Below, piece after piece: positions 16,029-18,130 of a stretch of DNA of 18,130 nucleotides. Position numbers and translations under genes: made by a program. The stretch covers positions 1-18,130 of the forward strand of contig NZ_CALIIS010000208.1 of the NCBI RefSeq assembly GCF_938017705.1. Reading direction: 5' to 3'. Below the pieces are notes generated by a model. It was given only the letters and a program-made list of their open reading frames with translations, was not told the origin of the DNA and made no database searches. Position 1 is the first letter of the stretch; every line of letters starts with the position of its first letter. This stretch comes from an uncultured Campylobacter sp. GTDB taxonomy: Bacteria; Campylobacterota; Campylobacteria; Campylobacterales; Campylobacteraceae.

Positions 16029-16826
16029 CTACTGCTTGTATTCAAACTCCTCGCTCGGGAAGCTCTCATTCTTGACTTCGCGCGCGTATTCGCGCACCGC
16101 GCCTTTTACCAGCTCGGCGCCGTCTAAATAACGCTTAACGAATTTCGGCCGAAACTCCGTGAAAAATCCGCACATATCGCTCCACACGAGCACCTGTCCG
16201 TCTATGCCCGCGCCCGCGCCGATGCCGATGACGGGCACGTCGGTGCCGAGCGCCACTTGATTTGCGACTGAGCAGATCGTCCCCTCCACCAGCAGCAGCA
16301 CCGCGCCCGCCTCGACAAGCGCTCTAGCGTCGTTTAAGACCTCGCGCGCGCCCTCCTCTCCGCGTCCGCTTACCTTGTAGCCGCCCGCGAAGCGCGAAAA
16401 CTGCGGCTTAAGCCCGATGTGGCTCATCACGGCGATACCGTTTCGATTAAGCAGCGCCACGGTATCTGCCATATGCGCGCCGCCTTCGATCTTAACGGCG
16501 TCGCAGCCGGTACTCTCATAGACTTTGGCACAGTTTTGCAGCGCGAGCTCTGGCGTCGCGCACGAGCAAAACGGCATATCCACGACCATATACGCTCGCT
16601 TGAGCCCCCGTCTTACGGCGCGCGCGTGATAGATCATCTGCTCTACGCTTGCGCCCAGGGTCTCGGAGTGCCCGCCGAAGCTCATATTTAGGCTATCACC
16701 TACGAGTACCATATCGACCTCGTCGTCGAAAATTTTAGCAAAAAGCGCGTCGTAGGCGGTGATCATCACGATCTTTTCGCCGGATTTTTTCATCTCGTAT
16801 AATTTAGAAAGCGTGATTTTTGACAT
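16029..16826 (-). CDS. panB: 3-methyl-2-oxobutanoate hydroxymethyltransferase (PanB)
   Basis: First committed enzyme of pantothenate (vitamin B5, coenzyme A) synthesis: transfers a hydroxymethyl group from 5,10-methylenetetrahydrofolate to 2-oxoisovalerate, giving ketopantoate; cytoplasmic, Mg-dependent. 265 residues, normal length. Visible active-site positions: TAYDA (23-27), VGDS with metal ligand D44, VVDMPF with D83, KIEGG with K112 and E114, SHIGLKPQ (135-142), the catalytic Glu at E181, and GIGAGAGIDGQVLVW. The segment after E181 (GTICSVANQVA) differs from the usual A-V-P form. The ATG is preceded by AAGGAG. panC is not in the window. ruvB lies on the same strand but behind another gene. 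Confidence 0.97.
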   Translation of the reverse strand: MSKITLSKLYEMKKSGEKIVMITAYDALFAKIFDDEVDMVLVGDSLNMSFGGHSETLGASVEQMIYHARAVRRGLKRAYMVVDMPFCSCATPELALQNCAKVYESTGCDAVKIEGGAHMADTVALLNRNGIAVMSHIGLKPQFSRFAGGYKVSGRGEEGAREVLNDARALVEAGAVLLLVEGTICSVANQVALGTDVPVIGIGAGAGIDGQVLVWSDMCGFFTEFRPKFVKRYLDGAELVKGAVREYAREVKNESFPSEEFEYKQ

Positions 16827-16860
16827 TTTGGCTCCTTGATTTGGTTAAAATTTGAACACA

Positions 16861-16869
16861 ATTCTAGCA
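16861..16869 (-). promoter_or_regulatory. Candidate extended -10 promoter of panB
   Basis: On the minus strand TGCTAGAAT forms an extended -10 about 35 bases before the panB start. No good -35 is visible. It is back to back with the ssrA promoter, and the two share the short intergenic space. Confidence 0.45.
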
Positions 16870-16879
16870 TAAGCCGAAT

Positions 16880-16908
16880 TTGACATTTATAAAATTTTGA
16901 AGTAGAAT
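16880..16908 (+). promoter_or_regulatory. ssrA promoter
   Basis: A perfect -35 TTGACA (16880-16885), a 17-base spacer and a -10 TAGAAT (16903-16908) lie just ahead of the mature tmRNA 5' end at 16925. Transcription would begin near 16915, leaving a leader of about ten bases for RNase P removal. It is the best housekeeping promoter in the window, and unusual for this group in having a full -35. Confidence 0.8.
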
Positions 16909-16924
16909 GCGCGCACATTCTTTC

Positions 16925-17286
16925 GGGGGTGACTTGGCTTCGACGGGAACGGATGGGTCAAGGCGGCATGTCGCTTTGGATACAGCGTATAAAATCCAAA
17001 CTAAATTTAAACGCAAACAACGTTAAATTTGCTCCTGCTTACGCTAAAGCTGCGTAAGTCCAGTCGAGCCCTGCTCTGCGCCGATACTATCTAAGCGCAG
17101 CGGCGGGTAATCTGTGATAGCGTAGCTCTGCGGCGTGACGAGCCGTAGGGTGAAATCCTAGTCTTTGCGCCGGCGGGTCGTTTTGGAAAGTGAGCGAGCC
17201 TGCGCGAGAACTTCACTTTTGCTAAACATGTAGAGGCTTTGGTCGTTTGTTTTCGGACTGCGGTTCAATCCCGCACACCTCCACCA
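16925..17286 (+). ncRNA. ssrA: Transfer-messenger RNA (tmRNA)
   Basis: Rescues stalled ribosomes by acting first as a tRNA-Ala mimic and then as a message for a degradation tag, working with SmpB. The 5' end GGGGGTGACTTGGCTTCGAC and the 3' end, a T-arm (GGTTCAATCC) followed by CACCTCC and encoded ACCA, form the tRNA-like domain; GGGGGTG pairs with CACCTCC over seven positions, including one G-U. The tag frame runs from 17013 to the TAA at 17055-17057. Length is 362 bases, one-piece form. The 3' end is followed by AT-rich DNA without a clear terminator hairpin; a 12-base palindrome (CCTGCGCGCAGG) lies at 17336-17347. Confidence 0.97.
17013..17057 (+). other. tmRNA tag-peptide reading frame
   Basis: Within ssrA, the resume codon GCA at 17013 begins ANNVKFAPAYAKAA and ends at a single TAA. 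The C-terminal AKAA plays the role of the LAA degron recognised by ClpXP-type proteases. I recall the same tag from C. jejuni, which supports the genus assignment. Confidence 0.93.
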
Positions 17287-17397
17287 ATTAATCTATTTTT
17301 AAATTTTAATCACTTCTTTTTAGTTGCATTTGGTTCCTGCGCGCAGGCGCCTATCTTAAATTTTAGCCATTCAGGCTCCTTTCATTTTTATTTTAGA

Positions 17398-17403
17398 TAT
17401 AAT
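17398..17403 (+). promoter_or_regulatory. Candidate -10 box for the lipoprotein cluster
   Basis: TATAAT preceded by a T-rich stretch (17380-17394), the usual Campylobacter promoter look, with no -35. It would transcribe the small genes starting at 17461 and 17565. Confidence 0.5.
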
Positions 17404-17460
17404 CTTTTTCGAAATATTAGGAGTGTTATTAGGGGCTTTTTCGCATTAGGGGTTTCCCAT

Positions 17461-17568
17461 ATGAACAAAGGCGTATATTTTGCTAAAATTCGCCGGCGGG
17501 GGCGTCAAAAGCATCAAGAAGTACAAGACGCGATACGCAATATTATAGAAGAGAGGAAAAAGAAATGA
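17461..17568 (+). CDS. Small basic hypothetical protein (35 residues)
   Basis: No function recognised. The ATG opens a 35-residue, strongly basic product (KIRRRGRQKHQEVQDAIRN, ending EERKKK) with a likely helical C-terminal half. The ribosome site is weak (AGGGG about nine bases upstream). The frame also extends upstream through the ssrA 3' end, but that part has no start and should not be coding. Its stop overlaps the next start (ATGA), which suggests translational coupling; it might be a leader or a real small protein. Confidence 0.45.
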   Translation: MNKGVYFAKIRRRGRQKHQEVQDAIRNIIEERKKK

Positions 17569-17969
17569 ATAAATTTGTTATGTTGTCATTGGCATATGTT
17601 GCTTTACTAGCGGGGTGTAGCCTAAGTAATCGCTTTTTTGCTCCGAGTACGAATAGATATAGAACTGCCTGCGGTTTTATTTTTCATGACTATATACCTC
17701 ATGATAAACTTTACGTACCGAGGAACCTTGAGGATTTTTTAGATATATATTCAAGATCTAAAAACCAAAAAAGCGGTGAATATGAATATAAGCTAGTAGA
17801 GACTTTATCTCACTATTATAATGGCACATCGACTATGGTTCCGATAGAATCTTGTAACGATAAATGGTGTAAAATTTACTATCCTTGCGGCGATACGGAG
17901 TACTATGTCAAGAAGGATGAAATAGAGCAACTTTGGCCTAACGGTCAAAAGACTTGGGGAGCTAAATAA
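17565..17969 (+). CDS. Putative lipoprotein with SH3-like C-terminus
   Basis: 134 residues. A type II signal peptide is clear: charged start, hydrophobic core and lipobox L-A-G-C with the lipidated cysteine at residue 18, so the product should be anchored to a membrane facing the periplasm. The C-terminal part (about residues 90-124, with KWCKIYYPCGDTEYYVKKDE) resembles the strands of a bacterial SH3-type domain, with two cysteines (C102 and C108) six residues apart; this is an inference from pattern. The ATG overlaps the upstream stop by four bases and has AGAGGA before it. The DNA is AT-rich compared with the panB/ruvB region. Confidence 0.8.
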   Translation: MNKFVMLSLAYVALLAGCSLSNRFFAPSTNRYRTACGFIFHDYIPHDKLYVPRNLEDFLDIYSRSKNQKSGEYEYKLVETLSHYYNGTSTMVPIESCNDKWCKIYYPCGDTEYYVKKDEIEQLWPNGQKTWGAK

Positions 17970-18000
17970 AAGATAGAGCGTATTTTAAGTAGGAGAAGAG

Positions 18001-18130
18001 ATGAAAAATTTTGTTATATCTTTTGTCGCATTATGCCTATATGGGTGCAGCCCTACGATTTTAGGGCATAAAATCACTTTTGCAAAACACGAAGACGGTG
18101 CCTTTTACGGCGAATGCGGCGAAAAAATAG
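18001..18130 (+). CDS. Putative lipoprotein, 3' end cut by window edge
   Basis: An ATG preceded by AGGAGAAGAG opens a frame that is still open at the window end after 43 codons. The signal peptide (KNFVISFVALCLYGC) ends in the lipobox L-Y-G-C with cysteine 16. The visible mature part begins SPTILGHKITFAKHEDG. It follows the previous lipoprotein by 31 bases on the same strand, so the two probably form one operon of small secreted lipoproteins. Function not recognised. Confidence 0.72.
   Translation, partial: MKNFVISFVALCLYGCSPTILGHKITFAKHEDGAFYGECGEKI

Noticed and set aside
17336..17347. Terminator of ssrA at the CCTGCGCGCAGG palindrome
   Set aside because: The palindrome has no usable loop and no T-run follows it.
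17239..17460. Upstream part of the frame ending at 17568
   Set aside because: It overlaps the tmRNA acceptor and T-arm; only the ATG at 17461 is a plausible start.

Overview
The window looks like chromosome from a Campylobacter-type epsilonproteobacterium. The strongest clue is a complete ssrA (tmRNA) gene at 16925..17286. Its tag reads ANNVKFAPAYAKAA, which as I recall is the C. jejuni tag. Promoters with a good -10 but little -35, and the panB/ruvB neighbourhood, agree. Many genes are rich in GCG/GCC codons, while the intergenic DNA is full of AAATTT/GAATTC cores. That points to the GC-richer part of the genus (for example C. gracilis or the C. rectus/showae group) rather than C. jejuni. 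The species is an inference.

Layout. 1..500: C-terminal part of a small polytopic membrane protein. 766..1903: a decayed copy of an iron-complex ABC uptake operon, with a substrate-binding gene broken by a one-base frameshift and a 35-residue stub of its permease. 2066..4840: an intact copy of the same system (binding protein, FecCD-type permease, ATPase) with overlapping genes. 5361..7806: three more membrane proteins related to each other and to the fragment at position 1, so the ABC locus sits inside a paralogue cluster. 8049..9140 (minus): an ABC-2 type permease with no ATPase beside it. 9141..10021: a 39-bp-period repeat array that happens to hold a long open frame. 10022..10975: an AT-rich, single-anchor protein of unknown function. 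11341..16826 (minus strand): AI-2E/PerM-type transporter, ruvB, an unknown membrane-anchored protein and panB, separated by long repeat-filled gaps. 16880..17286: promoter and ssrA. 17461..18130: an AT-rich run of small exported or lipoprotein genes, cut by the window end.

How it fits together. The intact ABC operon should import a ferric-siderophore, haem or similar metal chelate; the broken upstream copy looks like its former duplicate. panB (pantothenate), ruvB (Holliday junction migration) and ssrA (ribosome rescue) are housekeeping genes. The rest is accessory or unrecognised.

The most unusual signal is not a gene. Intergenic DNA is built from degenerate units of about 13 bp, each centred on an RAATTY hexamer (AAATTT, AAATTC, GAATTC, GAATTT). 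In one stretch this becomes a 39-bp (3 x 13) minisatellite. RAATTY is the methylation motif reported to mark DNA for uptake in C. jejuni, so the arrays may be uptake-signal reservoirs, although a simple repeat-family explanation is also possible.
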